From Macrobrachium rosenbergii (Eukaryota > Arthropoda > Malacostraca > Decapoda > Palaemonidae): 64,000 nucleotides of DNA. This document shows, piece after piece, positions 1 through 12,483 of this stretch (positions are counted from its first letter, which is position 1; each line of letters begins with the position of its first letter). The position numbers were made by a program, and so were the translations under genes. The DNA lies in assembly GCF_040412425.1 (NCBI RefSeq), contig NC_089767.1, positions 43,133,009 to 43,197,008 on the forward strand, in the 5' to 3' direction. The notes below the pieces were generated by a model, which ran no database searches, had not been told where the DNA came from, and saw only the letters and a list, made by a program, of their open reading frames with translations.

Positions 1-1548
1 TCTGAAGAATGGGAATCGATGTTCGTGGGTGACATAAGCGGCCACACGCGCTGTCAAGCTGAGCATGCCTTCTTCCAGGAGACTTGGACGTATTTATTCG
101 TAAAGAAAAATAAAAATTGAGGTAAATAAAAACATAAAAAGATAAATTCGTAAAAAATGATTTACAAAAAGAAAGCAAAGTTATTTTGTTGCCTCGCTTC
201 AACGAACGGGTCAGCTTTAGCCGAAGTAAATTCATTTAAAAGACGAAGGTTTTTTTTTCTCGTACTTCAAGTGTGTATATATTTATAATATATATATATA
301 AGTGTGTGTGTGTTTGTGTGTAAAACACACAAAACGCAACAGAGAACAAAATAAAAACATAATCAAAATATGCAACCAAAGTTCAGTTCTTTGCTCAAAT
401 TAAAACACCACTTAAAACGAAATTGCTTTACCATCAGCATTCGGCCCATGAGTCTCGCTTTATAATAAACCATCAATCAAAACAATTACAAATCGACTGA
501 ACCTAAGTGCGTATTACAAGGCTCGAATACAAAGCCGTAACGTAGGGGTACGTAGGGTGTTGCGGGGGGGGAGGCCAAAGAACCCTTTAAATCTGTTCTC
601 CTGGGAGAAAATGGACCGCAAATTCCACCCCTTCCTCACCCCACTTTAACCCCAAGCCAAAAGTCACCACACCTAACCAACGGGATTTGGTTCAGGAGGA
701 CTGAATTCTGCTGCCGTCTGGCTAAGCGATCAGTCCAAAGGGGTCACTGTCCGAGATTGAATATTAAAGGCAGAGAGAGGAGGAGAATGACAAAAGTTTG
801 TTTTCGCAATGATTTTTCGACAGGAGAAAATTTTCACAGAGATCTCTGTGAACATTTATTTCCTCTCCCATCGGGGATAGCTATTTCCTCCAGTCTGTTA
901 TTGCGTTTGTTTTATCACATTTTTCCTTGGTCTCTTGTCTGCCAGTGATATTTAGAAAAATAGAGGTTGATTTTCATTTCAGTTACACAGAAAACCAACC
1001 ATGAATGATTTGCGTCCAGAGCAGAAACATAAATCTGATCTGGAGGTAGACTGTTCAAGGTTGGTTTTATGCGGATTTCAATAAAAACCACCCTCTATTT
1101 TAGACGAGCTTACCAAGTGAATGCACATGTTAATAAATTTATCCATAGTGTCATCATATTCTAGGGACTAACCCACTTATTTCTGATGGCCAAAATGCCA
1201 CCTACCCGCGCACGAATATTCACCCACGACCAAACAAATTTAAGGCAAGAAGGTGAAATTATTAACTGGGTTCATCAAAAACACGGATCAGATTGCACAT
1301 GAAGTTCAGCACATGGCAAAGTCGGAGCGGATCAACGTTGCGAAAACAAACTCTTTAATAGCAAATAAGAACATAGATTCTTCACTGTGATGAAACACTG
1401 ATCTACTGACTGACTTGTCCAACTTCTTGCGCTTAATCATGTAGATACGATTATCAGAAAGATATCCATCTTGTCTTCCCTTTCACAAGACTCAAAAATA
1501 CCTCCTTGTGAAAGGATACTCGCTCAAGTCTACACGTAACAAAGTGGA
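1..1548. other. Mostly unique non-coding DNA
   Basis: I see no gene. There is a short imperfect TA then GT run near 275-325 and a G-run near 565. The longest open frame (757-948, + strand, 63 codons) has no recognisable motif and is not called. Confidence 0.5.
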
Positions 1549-1968
1549 ACAAGTAAAAAATGTCCCGAAGTTTCTTCGGCGCAATCGAGTTTTCTGTACA
1601 GCCGCTACAGCGTATAATCAAGGCCAGCGAAAATAGATCTATCTTCCGTTGGTCTTGGTAAAATGTTGTATGAGCTGCAGCCCATGGAACTTTAACCACG
1701 GCCCGGTGGTGGCCTGGCCTATATCGTTGCCAGATGCACGATTATGGCTAACTTTAACCTTAAATAAAATAAAAACTGCTGAGGCTAGAGGGCTGCAATT
1801 TGGTGTGTTTGATGATTGGAGGGAGGATGATCAACATGCCAATTTGCAGCCCTCTAGCCTCAGTAGTTTTTAAGATTTGAGGGCGGACAGAAAAAAGTGA
1901 GGACAGAATAAAGTACGGACGGACAGACAAAGCCGGCACAAAAGTTTTCTTTTACAGAAAACTAAAAA
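1549..1968 (+). repeat. Family A multi-hairpin repeat, copy 1 (full length)
   Basis: First of 11 copies of a family of about 400 bp. Read left to right the family has: a terminal hairpin of the type GCGCCGAAG/CTTCGGCGC; a stretch with a TACAGC/GCTGTA stem whose loop holds a second hairpin (CCACCGAAA / TTTCGGTGG); an AT-rich bridge; a long hairpin with arms of about 36 nt (first letters CTACTGAGGCTAGAGGGCTG); a purine-rich GGGCGGACAG segment; and a closing hairpin AGTTTTCT/AGAAAACT. No frame codes for protein. This copy shares an 8-bp insertion in the left arm (near 1600) with the copy at 20269, suggesting a subfamily. Strand is by my convention. Terminal inverted repeats and target duplications are not clear, so the class (foldback, Helentron-like or other) is undecided. 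Confidence 0.85.
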
Positions 1969-2516
1969 TGGCACAAACAATATAAACCGTTGGTGACAAC
2001 TCTCTGAGCTCAAAGAACAAAGACCTTGCGTGCTAGCATAAAGTATCAATTGTTCTGCCAAACCATTTTCTCTACCACTGCAGTGAATATTTCCTCTCTC
2101 TCCTTTCTAGTAAACTAACATTACCAACCTCACTGGTTCTATTTCATCCCGAAATCGCCAAAGCTTCAAAATATTCTGATTACAGTTCCCCAGCAGTATT
2201 CACCTTCGGAGGAGAAGGGACAGCCGAAGCGTGTCCTTTCAATGAGTTACAGCTGATGGGATTTCGGATGACGTATGACCATCGACTGGGCCGGCAGGTT
2301 GTAAAAAGAGGCACTCGCGGGGACATAAACACATGAATCATTGCCGGAAACAGAAGAAGATCACAGGGGTAGAAACAATATTCACTTTGAACCCCATAAT
2401 GGCACTCGTGTTGCACTCGAAGAACGAACAAAAGGAATAGAGACGTTTGAAGAACCTGGCTACAGAAATAGTAGTAAAAGTGGATACAGAGAACATCAAT
2501 GCCTAAAGAAAAGGGG

Positions 2517-2517
<1 letters not shown>
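1969..2517. other. Unique non-coding DNA
   Basis: Nothing recognised. The open frame at 2341-2601 runs into the GA repeat and is not called. Confidence 0.45.
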
Positions 2518-2582
<65 letters not shown>

Positions 2583-2699
2583 ACGCGGCAGCATTAGCTA
2601 ACGGTTCCTTATGTTTTGGAGCGTCACTTCAGAGGAAGCAGACACAATTAGCACCTTCCTCTCTTCTTTGCATGACATGGGAGCCGGAGGCCATTACCG

Positions 2700-2750
<51 letters not shown>

Positions 2751-2760
2751 GAGAGAGAGA
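2518..2760 (+). repeat. Two (GA)n microsatellites with 120-bp spacer
   Basis: Nearly pure GA runs at 2518-2580 and 2702-2760 flank a unique spacer. The spacer is not duplicated, so this locus is not a composite array. Confidence 0.9.
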
Positions 2761-2841
2761 ACGATTGCGAACTTAAAAATTGCGCTTTGCAGAAAATAAA
2801 TTTCACTCAGAACGTATCGTGAACGTAAGAAAATGAAGAAA

Positions 2842-2850
2842 TATATATAT

Positions 2851-2909
<59 letters not shown>
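2842..2909 (+). repeat. (TA)n followed by (GATA)n microsatellite
   Basis: Short TA run with ATAC interruptions, then about 12 GATA units ending in GACAGAC. Confidence 0.9.
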
Positions 2910-3331
2910 CAGACTTTATCCTAATCCTTCTGGTTATCGGAAGCCATCCAGAAAATTCTTTGCCCGTGTTAAAACTCAAGATAAAGAACTAAAAGCAGGT
3001 ATGACGATTTTGATCAACTCGCTAAAGCGACAGTCTAACATTATGTCTACCACTGTTGAACCCAAGGCTTATGTAAGCCAGGGATCACTGTACAACATTT
3101 TGAAGGTCGTCTGCCGAGTTTAGTTTCAAACCTCCTCCCTTGGGGAGGGAGGGAGGAGGGAGGGAGAGATTAAGAGAGGTAGGGAGGCTATTCATTGAAA
3201 ATGAATTGGATCTCGGGGATAATACTCCCAATAAGTACTGTAGTTTGTGATATGTCAAAACGAAACAAAAACAAAAGTTCAAACCGCGACTTCAAACGTT
3301 TAGTGACAGCGCAGTTCATTATAGAATTTCA
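2910..3331. other. Unique non-coding DNA with G-rich patch
   Basis: A GGGAGGGAGG-type purine patch lies at about 3140-3170. No gene is recognised. Confidence 0.4.
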
Positions 3332-3606
3332 TTATAGAATTTAGGCAAAGGCCAAGCACTGAGACCTATGAGGTCATTCAGCGCTGAAATGGAAATTGAC
3401 AAGAAGAAGGTATGAAAGGTGTAACAGGAAGAAAACCTCGCAGCCGCAGTATGAATCAACTGTTAGGAGAGGGTGGAAAGTAAGATGGAAGAGAGAGAAT
3501 ATGAAAGGAGGTACAGTAAAAGGAACGAAAGGGATTGCAAAGAACCTTAAGTAACGCCTACAGTGCACCGCATGAGGTGCACTGACAGCACTACACCCCC
3601 TACAGG
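3332..3606 (-). repeat. Family B retroposon-like repeat, copy 1
   Basis: First of 12 copies of a family of about 280 bp. On the + strand copies open with GAATTTAGGCCAAAGGCCAA, then CACTGGGACCTATGAGG, and close with a hairpin AGTGCACC/GGTGCACT plus a C-run. Every truncated copy keeps the GAATTTAGG end and loses the other. I therefore take the sense strand as the opposite one, with the 3' tail at the TTCAATTC side. This copy is near full length, and its tail side shows a local ATTATAGAATTT duplication. Confidence 0.8.
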
Positions 3607-4288
3607 AACTGTTCATTATTGAATCCAGTGTTTCACTGTACAGTGTCAAATGTTCAACAGCAATGAGAAATTCTTAAACTTTGTTCAGTAACAAATATGA
3701 GGATTATGGCGACTTTTCATGTTTTACTACCACAAAAAAATACTTTTTAGGTACATAGGTTTTCATGTTATGCTGAAATGGAGTTGGGAAGGTCTTTATC
3801 CAGGTGTCACTAGAGGTTTCTAAATGCAGTATGCCTTGAAAACCCACAGCAAAGAATCTCCCAACAATTCATAAATTTAAAATGCGCTGAGGTTCACTCA
3901 ACGGACGAAAAAACAATCTGTCGACAAAAACTGAAAACATGAACCTACTGGTTCATGACCATACATCCAAAACCTCAGCATAAAAAATGACTGACACCTT
4001 TTTTTTTTAAGATAAATGAAGGAAATTAACGAAAACTTAAAATATATGAACACTGAATGATTAAAGAACGCCCACAAAGATACAGAGTCATAAAGGTCCA
4101 TCAGGAAACGCAATCATTTATCATTCTCTGACCCTTTGTGGCCCACCGTACCGAATTACTTTTTCGTATCCTTTCTCTATCCCGTTACCTTTCCGTTCCA
4201 TCTACCAATAAACCTCGCACGCCTTATCTCGTCTCGACACAGTCTCCTCTCATTTCTCTTTATTGCCCAACTCGTCTTCGCCGTCATT
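3607..4288. other. Unique AT-rich non-coding DNA
   Basis: No repeat family or gene recognised. Confidence 0.4.
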
Positions 4289-4465
4289 CTTTCTACTCTA
4301 AACAAACCTGCTACACTGATTTCTTCATGTTCTTGTCTGTTTTCACTTTTATTTTATTACTTTTTTTAGGGGGTTCTCTTTCTACTCCAAACAAACCTGC
4401 TGCACTGATCTTCTTCATGTTCTTGTCTTTTTTATTTTCATTTTCCTTTACTTTATTTTTCTTTT
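4289..4465 (+). repeat. Tandem duplication, about 90-bp unit
   Basis: Two diverged copies of one segment start near 4289 and 4379. Each has TCTACTC(T/C)AAACAAACCTGC followed by a poly-T-rich stretch. The long + frame across it (4138-4491) is hydrophobic only because of the T-runs and is not called as a gene. Confidence 0.7.
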
Positions 4466-4941
4466 TTTATTTTGGTTCCATACTCTTCTAGGACCCCCAT
4501 CTCCTCACGCAGAATTGTCTATTCTTTCCTGCTCTCCATTGCCTACCCATTTTCCACTGTATTCAACCAAGTTCCTAACGATGGGCGCCCAACAATCCGA
4601 AGGCTGAATTTCAACCAAGAATATAAAGAACGGAGAAAAAAAAAAAAAGGAGTAGACGTGAGGTCTCCTCAGTTGACCATCATGTTGGCAGCGGCCGAAG
4701 GTACATTAGGGCCGGCGGGGAAAAGCAGGAGTGGAGAGAAGAAAGAAAATAGGTGAAGGAAAAGGGGATAGTAAAAAATGGGACGATAATACTATAACTC
4801 AAATGAACGAGAGATTACAATCGCATGGTTCATGCAGCAAAAGAAAGCAGTATCATATGATGGTGATGAGACGGAATGGGGAAAAGTAGCAGACGGAGAT
4901 TTTCACAAAATGGGATGATGTCGACCAAAAATCGGATCTTT

Positions 4942-4988
4942 CCTAGATAGTGACCCCCAAGGGTTTTTAAGGGGGTCGTTATCTAGGA
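4942..4988. repeat. 17-bp imperfect inverted repeat
   Basis: Arms CCTAGATAGTGACCCCC and GGGGGTCGTTATCTAGG pair at 15 of 17 positions around an 11-nt loop. A further G-run with TCATTATC follows at about 5001. It may be a small MITE remnant; no other copy is seen here. Confidence 0.6.
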
Positions 4989-5129
4989 CTAATATTTCTT
5001 GGGGGGGGGGTCATTATCTTCATGACATTTACAGTCTTTTGTTTATGTTTACGGTGGGATGATAGTGACGAAAAATAAATATAAACGCGAGAAAGACATC
5101 ATATGGCATAGGTCAAAAAAGAAAGCATT

Positions 5130-5465
5130 ATCATATGATATGGACTGGACGGAATAGAACCAGTAAAAGCTGGGGATCTGATGGAATGGAACCGGCAGGA
5201 GATGGGGATCTGATGGAATGGAACCAGTAGAACATGGAAATATGATGGAATGGAAACCAGCAGCATATGGAGACAGAAGATGGGATTATGATGGAATGGA
5301 ACCAGTAGAACATGGAAATATGATGGAATGGAAACCAGCAGCATATGGAGATAGAAGATGGGAATATGATGGAATGGAACCAGTATAAATGGGAATATGA
5401 TGGAATGGAACCAATAGGAGATGGGAATATGATGGAACTGAACCAGCAACAGATGGGGATATTAA
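5130..5465 (+). repeat. Minisatellite, unit about 31-34 bp
   Basis: Repeats built on ATGATGGAATGGAACCAGTA with alternating CATGGAAAT or GGGGATCTG segments, roughly ten units with an apparent higher-order alternation near 5220-5390. The antisense open frame of 116 codons is a by-product of the periodicity. Confidence 0.85.
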
Positions 5466-5597
5466 ATTATGAGATGATACTGACGATAAATGAAAATAAA
5501 CGAGAAAAAAACATCACAAAGATTAGGCGAAGAAAGAAAACATTAGATGATGGGAAATGGGACCAATAGCAGAACTTCAACTATATAGATTACAGGA

Positions 5598-5598
5598 A

Positions 5599-5653
<55 letters not shown>

Positions 5654-5897
5654 TCAGTAGATGACACCTATTCACATGGAGCAAGCAGACCAAAGAGGCC
5701 AATGACTTGAAATTCTTTAAGCTTCCAAAGAATATGTTGGTTTCAACCTCCCACCGCAGCAGACCCCCCTAACACTGCAGCAGTAACTGATCATGATACA
5801 GAGCCAGTGATTTTTCATCGCCCTAGGCGGGTAGACGCAAACCCACCACGACATCTGAGTGGCATGCCACGACACTAACCACTATACCAGCGACCAA
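5598..5897 (-). mobile_element. tRNA-derived SINE with (AAT)n tail
   Basis: On the minus strand the element begins with a tRNA-Asp/Glu-like head (5826-5897). It has an A-box-like TGGTATAGTGGTTAG and a degraded B-box-like GGTTTGCGTC at tRNA-like spacing. A unique body of about 170 bp (5655-5825) follows, then an (AAT)n tail at 5598-5654. This order of head, body and simple-repeat tail is the standard SINE layout. The body's last part matches a second copy at 28175-28361. The B box lacks the canonical GGTTCGA, so this copy is probably transcriptionally dead. No clean target duplication is visible. Confidence 0.75.
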
Positions 5898-5911
5898 TAT
5901 AACAAAGGAAT

Positions 5912-6038
5912 AAGCTTGAGTACATAGAAAAAAAAAGATTAGTTTAGAGACACAATAAAATAAAAGATTCCCCAAGCTTGAGTACATATAAAAAAAAAAA
6001 CAGATTAATCCAGAGAGACAAAATAAAGCTAAAGATTC
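5912..6038 (+). repeat. Tandem duplication, 62-bp unit
   Basis: Two copies start with AAGCTTGAGTACATA at 5912 and 5974. Each holds an A-run and ends in AAGATTCC. They abut the 5' end of the SINE. Confidence 0.8.
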
Positions 6039-6104
6039 CACGCCACACAAGCGTCACAAATCCGGCCCTGGCACGCTTTTCCATCCCACGCCAAACATCT
6101 TACG

Positions 6105-6198
6105 TGACGTCATGCATGACGTCACCAATCAACAGTCTGTAAACATTGAGCCTGAAGGGATAGTGGGCGGGTCTTCCGATGACCAGGGGATGACGTCA
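6105..6198. promoter_or_regulatory. CRE/CCAAT/GC-box cluster, candidate promoter
   Basis: Three perfect CRE octamers TGACGTCA lie at 6105-6112, 6117-6124 and 6191-6198. A CCAAT box is at 6125-6129 and a GGGCGG GC box at 6165-6170. The first two CREs are centred 12 bp apart. CREs are bound by CREB/ATF-family factors. No exon is recognisable on either side, so the cluster could serve a distant or non-coding transcript. No clear TATA box was seen. The promoter role is inference; the motifs are directly visible. Confidence 0.4.
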
Positions 6199-6389
6199 GA
6201 CCGTACGGTTTGTATAGCGTGAAACGTGGGCGTTCGCTAGATTTGGTGTAATCTAAATTTAGCGCAGTTTATGTGAATGGACTGCTGAGACCCTTCGTTG
6301 ACATATAGACGGCATGAATCAACACTGTGAATGGTAGTGTGGGCCAGTCTTCAAAAGGAAACCAACATGTATGGTACGATTGCATGTAC

Positions 6390-6574
<185 letters not shown>

Positions 6575-6576
<2 letters not shown>

Positions 6577-6750
6577 TATCACATCACCGTGATTCATATA
6601 CAATCAAATACAAACGTCCTTTAATATCCAATTCGCTCTACCTAAATAATATATTTTCATATATGTTACCGAAGGGAATTTTTAGTTGATAATAAGTCCA
6701 CCGTCCTGTGGGGTCGAACCAGCGACGGACGAGGAATCAGGACTATGATA
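6575..6750 (-). mobile_element. Family L tRNA-related SINE-like repeat, copy 1
   Basis: On the minus strand a B-box-like GGTTCGACCCC (near 6710) is followed by a body also present at 7811-7942. The shared core is the stretch with TTCCCTTCGGTAAC and AGGTAGAGCGAATT. It ends at a (TA)n tract. No A box is visible upstream because a second TA tract begins there. An 18-bp end TTTATCACATCACCGTGA is present on the tail side. Confidence 0.55.
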
Positions 6751-6751
6751 T

Positions 6752-6895
<144 letters not shown>

Positions 6896-7208
6896 TATAA
6901 ATATATTATGTTATATTTCCGTGCCAATAACCTTTCCACAATATTTATACTGCATCTTGCTTTCTCTGCCAATCGGTTTTGCAATATCTCAGAGGACGCG
7001 AGACAGAAATATGACTCAGCTGTGCAGAGGAAACGCTGCTTATTCACAAGATCAAAGCGAAAGTAATACACGAGTAAAATGTAACATATTTATAAAAAAA
7101 ATTAACCGAACAAACAAAGATACGACTGAATCGTGGCCTTTGACCTCAGAAGGAATAAAGGCGCTTGACACAGAAGTCTTTGTTCTGCCGTTTATATATT
7201 TTAGATTA
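6896..7208. other. Unique non-coding DNA
   Basis: No gene recognised. The frame running from the TA tract into this region is an artefact. Confidence 0.4.
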
Positions 7209-7505
7209 CAGTGGTTCTTAACCTGGGGGCCGGGCCCCGTAGGGGGGCCTCAGCGATTTCCAAAGTGAAAAATTAAACATTCTCTAATTATATTCGTTAT
7301 ACACTTAACAAGAGTCGCTAAGAAGCGGTGTCAAGTATCTCACTAATTCATTCATAAGAGAATAAAAACACCCCTTCTTTTTATTTTTTTTTTTTAGTTT
7401 CCTTTAAATGTGGGAGGGGATTTTACTCATAGCTCCAAGGGGGGCGTTGGGGGAAGGATCAACTCTCAGAGGGGGCGTGGTTAATAAAAAGGTTAAGAAT
7501 CACTG
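7209..7505 (+). mobile_element. hAT-type MITE, older copy
   Basis: It begins CAGTGGTTCTTAACCTGGGG and ends GGTTAAGAATCACTG, an imperfect terminal inverted repeat of about 15 bp. This end sequence is typical of non-autonomous hAT-superfamily elements. It is 297 bp long with no transposase. Flanks share only TTTAGA, so the target duplication has decayed. The end matches the element at 48973-49156, but the interiors differ. Confidence 0.75.
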
Positions 7506-7754
7506 GTTTAGAAGGTACGGGAAACCGTGTGACATAATGTCGAGCCAGTTGGTTTGGCAACGTCGGAGGTAGTACATCGTAGGGGTGGGGGTTAGAGGGG
7601 GTTGAGGGTGGGGTGGGGAGAGGGGTTTCCTTAGTACTCGCAGGAAGTTACTCTCTAATACGACAGGAGCGTCTGACTTCCGGGTCTGTCTGAAGAGATA
7701 TCAGCGGAGACGAGGAGATTACATGGTGTCATTTGTATAATACCATGTTTTATT

Positions 7755-7810
7755 TTCATATATATATAATATATATATATACATATATACACACATATAT
7801 ATATATATAT
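7755..7810. repeat. Imperfect (TA)n microsatellite
   Basis: TA runs broken by TATAATAT and CATATATACACACAT. Confidence 0.85.
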
Positions 7811-7942
7811 TTGCATGACGCTACAAACGCCCTTTAATATCTAATTCGCTCTACCTCGGTAATAATATATTTTTATATACGTTACCCGAAGGGAATTTTT
7901 AGTTGGTAATAAGTTCGTCGTCACGGTGATGTGATAAATTCC
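7811..7942 (-). mobile_element. Family L SINE-like repeat, copy 2
   Basis: Shares the core with copy 1 (TTCCCTTCGGGTAAC and AGGTAGAGCGAATT on the minus strand) at high identity over about 85 bp. Its minus-strand 5' end carries TTTATCACATCACCGTGA, the motif that in copy 1 lies at the opposite end in inverse orientation. It lacks the B-box-like stretch. Confidence 0.55.
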
Positions 7943-7945
7943 ACT

Positions 7946-8023
7946 TGTGTATGTATATATACATACATATATATGTATATTTTAGCCACATACATACATA
8001 CACACAAACACACACATAAACAC

Positions 8024-8063
<40 letters not shown>

Positions 8064-8099
8064 TTGCGTGCAAGCTCGATCTTACATATTTGTACGTGG

Positions 8100-8150
<51 letters not shown>
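7946..8150. repeat. Compound microsatellite (TA/CA/TG then GA)
   Basis: TACATA-type runs, then CACA, (TA)n and (TG)n to about 8063, a 38-bp break, then (GA)n at 8101-8150. Confidence 0.9.
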
Positions 8151-8151
<1 letters not shown>

Positions 8152-8530
8152 AATTACTTGTGATCAAGCGTTAAATCTTTTAAATTCGCGCATTCATACC
8201 CTACTCTATACAACAGCGCGTATTTTTTTCATCATCATTAACGCCCGTACTTGAATGAATTCACACCCCGCAGTACAAAGCGACTTAGGTCTCCAACCTT
8301 TCGACCAAACGAAGTCGCGGAACATCAATGAAAGTGACGTAATCCTCACACTTGACATTTGCGGATGACGTCACGCTCTAAAAACCAACTGAGAAATGGG
8401 GGGGGGAAGGCGACTGTTAACTTGTCGTCATTATCTTTATTCTTCGCAAAGAAACTGGTGCTGAAATAAGAAACTGAGTGAAAGAGGAAGAGTGCAGATC
8501 TGGGAGGAGTTGGAGTTGGAACGGGAGTGT
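8151..8530. other. Unique DNA with one CRE motif
   Basis: A perfect TGACGTCA lies at 8366-8373 and a TGACGTAA at 8335-8342. A G-run sits at 8398. No gene is recognised. Confidence 0.4.
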
Positions 8531-8822
8531 AAGATTTAGGCCAGAGGCCAACCGCTGGGAACTATGAGGTCGTTTGGCGCTGAAAGGAAAACTGTGAGTG
8601 AAAAGGTTTGAAAGGTGTAACAGGAGGAAAACCTCGCAGTTGCACTAGGAAACAATTTTTGGGAGAGGTTGGAAAGTATGACGGGTTGAGAGAGAATATG
8701 AACGGAGGTACAGTCAAAGGGATGGAAGGGGTTGCAGCTAGGGGTCGAAGGGACAGTGCAAAGAAGCTTAATCAATGCCTACAGTGCACCACGTGAGGTG
8801 CGCTGATGGTACTACCCACCTG
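8531..8822 (-). repeat. Family B copy 2
   Basis: Near full length but diverged at the tail side (GATTTAGGCCAGAGGCCAAC). The terminal hairpin reads AGTGCACCACGTGAGGTGCG with the stem intact except the last base. Confidence 0.8.
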
Positions 8823-10490
<1,668 letters not shown>

Positions 10491-10665
10491 GGTACAAAAT
10501 GGCGTCGGATAAAAAATGGCGACGGATACAAAATGGCGTCGCATACAAAATGGCATCGAATACAAAATGGCATAGGATACAAAATGGCGACGGACACAAA
10601 ATGGCGATGGTTACAAAATGGCGACGGATAAAAAATGGCGTCGGATACCAAAATGACGACGGAGA
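10491..10665 (+). repeat. 17-bp minisatellite with AAAATGGCG core
   Basis: Ten units of the type TACAAAATGGCGACGGA. Each carries AAAATGGC, close to the YY1/Pho core (GCCAT on the other strand). A 17-bp period leaves frames open by chance because no stop falls in the unit. Confidence 0.9.
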
Positions 10666-10784
10666 TAAGCATTAATTATGAAAGTGTACTGCAGTTGGCA
10701 GATGAGTTACGAGGATTAATTCTATTTCAGATTTATGGAAGGAAGATGCTAAATAAAACTAGCAGGTCAAATATTTTAGCAAGA

Positions 10785-11232
10785 AAATAACTAATATAAC
10801 GAGAAGAGAACAGCAAGAGAATAATAAGAGGAGGAAGAATAGCAGGAAGGCGGAGGTAGAGGAGAAGGAGGAGGAGGAGGCAAGATAATGAAGAGTGAAC
10901 AAAAGAGAATAACAAACATGACTAGAAGAGAAGGAAAATAAAAACAAGGAGGATGGATAGCAGCAGGGAGGAGGAGGAGGAGGAGGAGGAAGAAGAGTAG
11001 ACAAAAGAGAATAATGAATGTAACAAGAAGAGAATAGGAATATAAAAATAAGAGGAGGATGAATCGCAGGGAGGAGGAGGAGGAGGAGGAGGAAAGAGTA
11101 GACAAAAGAGAATAATAAACATGACTAGAGGAGAACAGGAATATATAAAAATAAGAGGAGGATGAATCGCAGGGAGGAGGAGGAGGAGGAGGAGGAGGAG
11201 GAGGAGGAGGAGGAGGAGGAGGAGGAGGAGGA
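10785..11232 (+). repeat. Composite array: (GGA)n plus 70-80 bp spacer, 4 units
   Basis: A spacer with GACAAAAGAGAATAAT, AGAATAGGAATATAAA and GAGGATGAATCGCAG recurs near 10785, 10886, 10996 and 11097. Each ends in (GGA)n. The last tract (11173-11232) is the longest. Neighbouring spacers 3 and 4 are almost identical. Open frames rich in Glu or Pro/Ser here are repeat artefacts. Confidence 0.85.
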
Positions 11233-11532
11233 CTGGAGAAAGGAGAACAAGCGACGAGTGATACACAGCTCTCGCCGATTCTGCAAAGACAAGTTGACAT
11301 CCGCCAGAGTCCGCATTCTCCAGGCACCTAAAACTTTTATGAATGAAAAGGTCAAGCTGATCTCTCGGCCTCCATGTTGCCTGTGTCACTGCCAAAGGAA
11401 CAAGCCTTTTGCCATCTGAGGATCGCGTGTGATATGACTCTTTCAACCGCCAGACAGCTGTTTAAAAATTTGCGCAAAGGAAAAATGTATACGTGCAGGA
11501 TGTATGGTTGGATAGAGCAGGCACACATTCAA

Positions 11533-11537
<5 letters not shown>

Positions 11538-11579
<42 letters not shown>

Positions 11580-11771
11580 ACAGTATATATATATATATAT
11601 TTACATAAATACATAAATATACACATATATACACATATTCAATATATATATATATATATATATTCATATAATTATATATATATAATATATATATATATAT
11701 ATACAGTATATATATATTTACATAAATACATAAATATATACATATATACATGTATTCATATAATTATATAA

Positions 11772-11842
<71 letters not shown>

Positions 11843-11859
11843 TATATATATATATATAG

Positions 11860-11941
<82 letters not shown>
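11538..11941. repeat. Compound microsatellite (CA)n-(TA)n-(GA)n
   Basis: CA at 11538-11571. Interrupted TA with two diverged copies of a TTTACATAAATACATAAATA segment follows (11600 and 11717). Pure TA runs to about 11872, then GA to 11941. Confidence 0.9.
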
Positions 11942-11942
<1 letters not shown>

Positions 11943-12483
11943 AAGCACAACAAGACGTACAAACAAGGAAAAACAGCTAAGAAGACGAATAATATACACA
12001 ACACGAATAAAAAAAAAAAAACACCTTGGGTATGTCAGAAAAAACTACACAAACATAAAAAAAAACTCCCAACAGAGAGAGGCAAACAGAGAAATAATGA
12101 AACAAACAAACAGAAAAATACAGACTCAAGAGTAAAAATTGAAATCCGACCATTTTGGCTTCCGTGTAATTCACGTAATCTAAAACAAGGGAAGGGAAAA
12201 ATAATAATAATACAAAAAATAGAGAATGGAAAAATTCTTCCCGACCAAATAGCTAAAACCTCAAATGCAGAATTATGCAGCATAAAGCTTAAAACGTGAA
12301 TGCATGCAAAGATTTTAAGAGGAGCCATAATGAAATTAAGAACTAGATGAACAATATAAATTTACTTCTACTGTGAAAGTGGTAAAAGCAGGACTGTGCA
12401 GAGTGAAGGAACACATAATAAGGATGCTAATAATTAAAAAAAAGTGAAAGAACATATAATAAAGACGCTAATAATTAAAATAA
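11942..12483. other. Unique A-rich non-coding DNA
   Basis: Nothing recognised. Confidence 0.4.

Noticed and set aside
4138..4491. 117-codon frame with apparent membrane segments
   Set aside because: Hydrophobicity comes from T-rich duplicated text; no start context or homologous motif.
5826..5897. Functional tRNA-Asp/Glu gene
   Set aside because: The B box is degraded and stems do not pair well. Continuity with a body and (AAT)n tail marks it as a SINE head.
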